The notes beneath the pieces are model-generated. The model saw only the letters and a program-made list of their open reading frames with translations, was not told where the DNA came from and searched no databases. The position numbers and the translations under genes were made by a program. 6,520 nucleotides of DNA from Methanoregula sp. UBA471 (GTDB lineage: Archaea; Halobacteriota; Methanomicrobia; Methanomicrobiales; Methanospirillaceae): NCBI GenBank assembly GCA_002495065.1, contig DADT01000010.1, forward strand, positions 276 through 6,795, written 5' to 3'. Every line of letters starts with the position of its first letter. Position 1 is the first letter of the stretch. Below are positions 6,154 to 6,520 of the stretch, piece by piece.

Positions 6154-6520
6154 ATGCGAACCAACAGGCATCATTATTTTCTGGACCTGGCAATACGGTG
6201 TGCCCACCAGGGCACCTGCCTGCGGCGCAATTTTGGCGCAATCATTGTCGATGAATACAATACGATCGTTTCTACCGGCTATACGGGTGCACCACGAAAA
6301 CAGATGGATTGCACAGAACTCAATACCTGCTGGAGGAGGGATCACAATATTCCGTCAGGTTCCAACTATGAGAGGTGCCGGAGCGTTCATGCCGAGATGA
6401 ACGCGCTCCTGCAGGCCGGGAAACTTGCTCGGGGATGTACCCTCTATCTTGCAGGTTTTGATGTTGAGACGGATGAAACAACCCAGATATGGCCTTGTTT
6501 CCTCTGCTCCAAGATGATCG
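6154..6520 (+). CDS. dCMP deaminase-family (cytidine/deoxycytidylate deaminase-like) enzyme, N-terminal 122 residues (runs off right edge)
   Basis: The frame opens at ATG 6154, directly preceded by an in-frame TGA, so no upstream extension is possible. The zinc-deaminase motifs are intact. HAEMNAL (79-85) supplies the first zinc ligand His79 and the catalytic proton shuttle Glu81. PCFLC (114-118) supplies zinc ligands Cys115 and Cys118. FGAIIVDEYNTIVSTGYTGAPR (27-48) is the usual nucleotide-side strand and loop, and ERCRSVHAE matches dCMP deaminases rather than tRNA or cytosine deaminases. Extra cysteines at 53, 59 and 75 lie in the insertion that in some dCMP deaminases binds a second zinc; whether they do so here is inferred. 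The expected reaction is dCMP to dUMP, feeding dTMP synthesis in the cytoplasm. About 20-50 C-terminal residues are probably missing beyond the window. It lies divergent from the GyrI-like gene. Confidence 0.88.
   Translation, partial: MRTNRHHYFLDLAIRCAHQGTCLRRNFGAIIVDEYNTIVSTGYTGAPRKQMDCTELNTCWRRDHNIPSGSNYERCRSVHAEMNALLQAGKLARGCTLYLAGFDVETDETTQIWPCFLCSKMI

Noticed and set aside
1..6520. Mobile element, CRISPR array, defence system, tRNA or rRNA
   Set aside because: No transposase or integrase motifs, no regularly spaced direct repeats, no terminal inverted repeats with target duplications and no tRNA-like cloverleaf were seen. The gene set looks like ordinary chromosomal content.

Overview
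The window looks like chromosomal DNA of a methanogenic euryarchaeon, most likely a Methanomicrobiales member of the Methanoregula type. This is inferred from gene content recalled from knowledge, not from a search. The clues are a winged-helix protein with three PAS domains and no kinase, a COG1361 S-layer-type surface protein next to an HAE3-type RND transporter, AT-rich TATA elements, and several genes that appear leaderless or poorly supplied with Shine-Dalgarno sites.

Layout. Positions 2-1366 (minus) hold the N-terminal 455 codons of an HAE3/MMPL-type RND membrane transporter that runs off the left edge. Positions 1481-2815 (minus), 114 bp upstream of it, encode a secreted, C-terminally anchored COG1361-type protein of 444 residues. 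The two probably form one transcription unit driven by a TATA promoter near 2865. Positions 2965-4353 (minus) encode the 462-residue HTH-PAS-PAS-PAS regulator with its own promoter. Divergent from it, 4477-4992 (plus) encodes a conserved soluble protein of unknown function that resembles DUF6125. A 224-bp intergenic stretch with a long imperfect hairpin follows. Next come a small DUF1294 membrane protein at 5217-5501 (plus) and, convergent with it, a stand-alone GyrI-like ligand-binding protein at 5559-6029 (minus). Divergent from that, 6154 to the right edge (plus) holds the first 122 codons of a dCMP deaminase-family zinc enzyme.

How they work together. Only the COG1361 and RND pair has a clear functional link, as a likely cell-envelope export or surface module. 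The other genes look like independent housekeeping, regulatory or hypothetical units with short intergenic regions. There is no transposon, CRISPR array, tRNA or rRNA. No gap without a gene is longer than 300 bases.

I found no convincing undescribed system. The items most worth a second look are the hairpin-forming intergenic region at 5050-5102, the recent PAS duplication, the surface protein and transporter pair, and dyads beside promoters.
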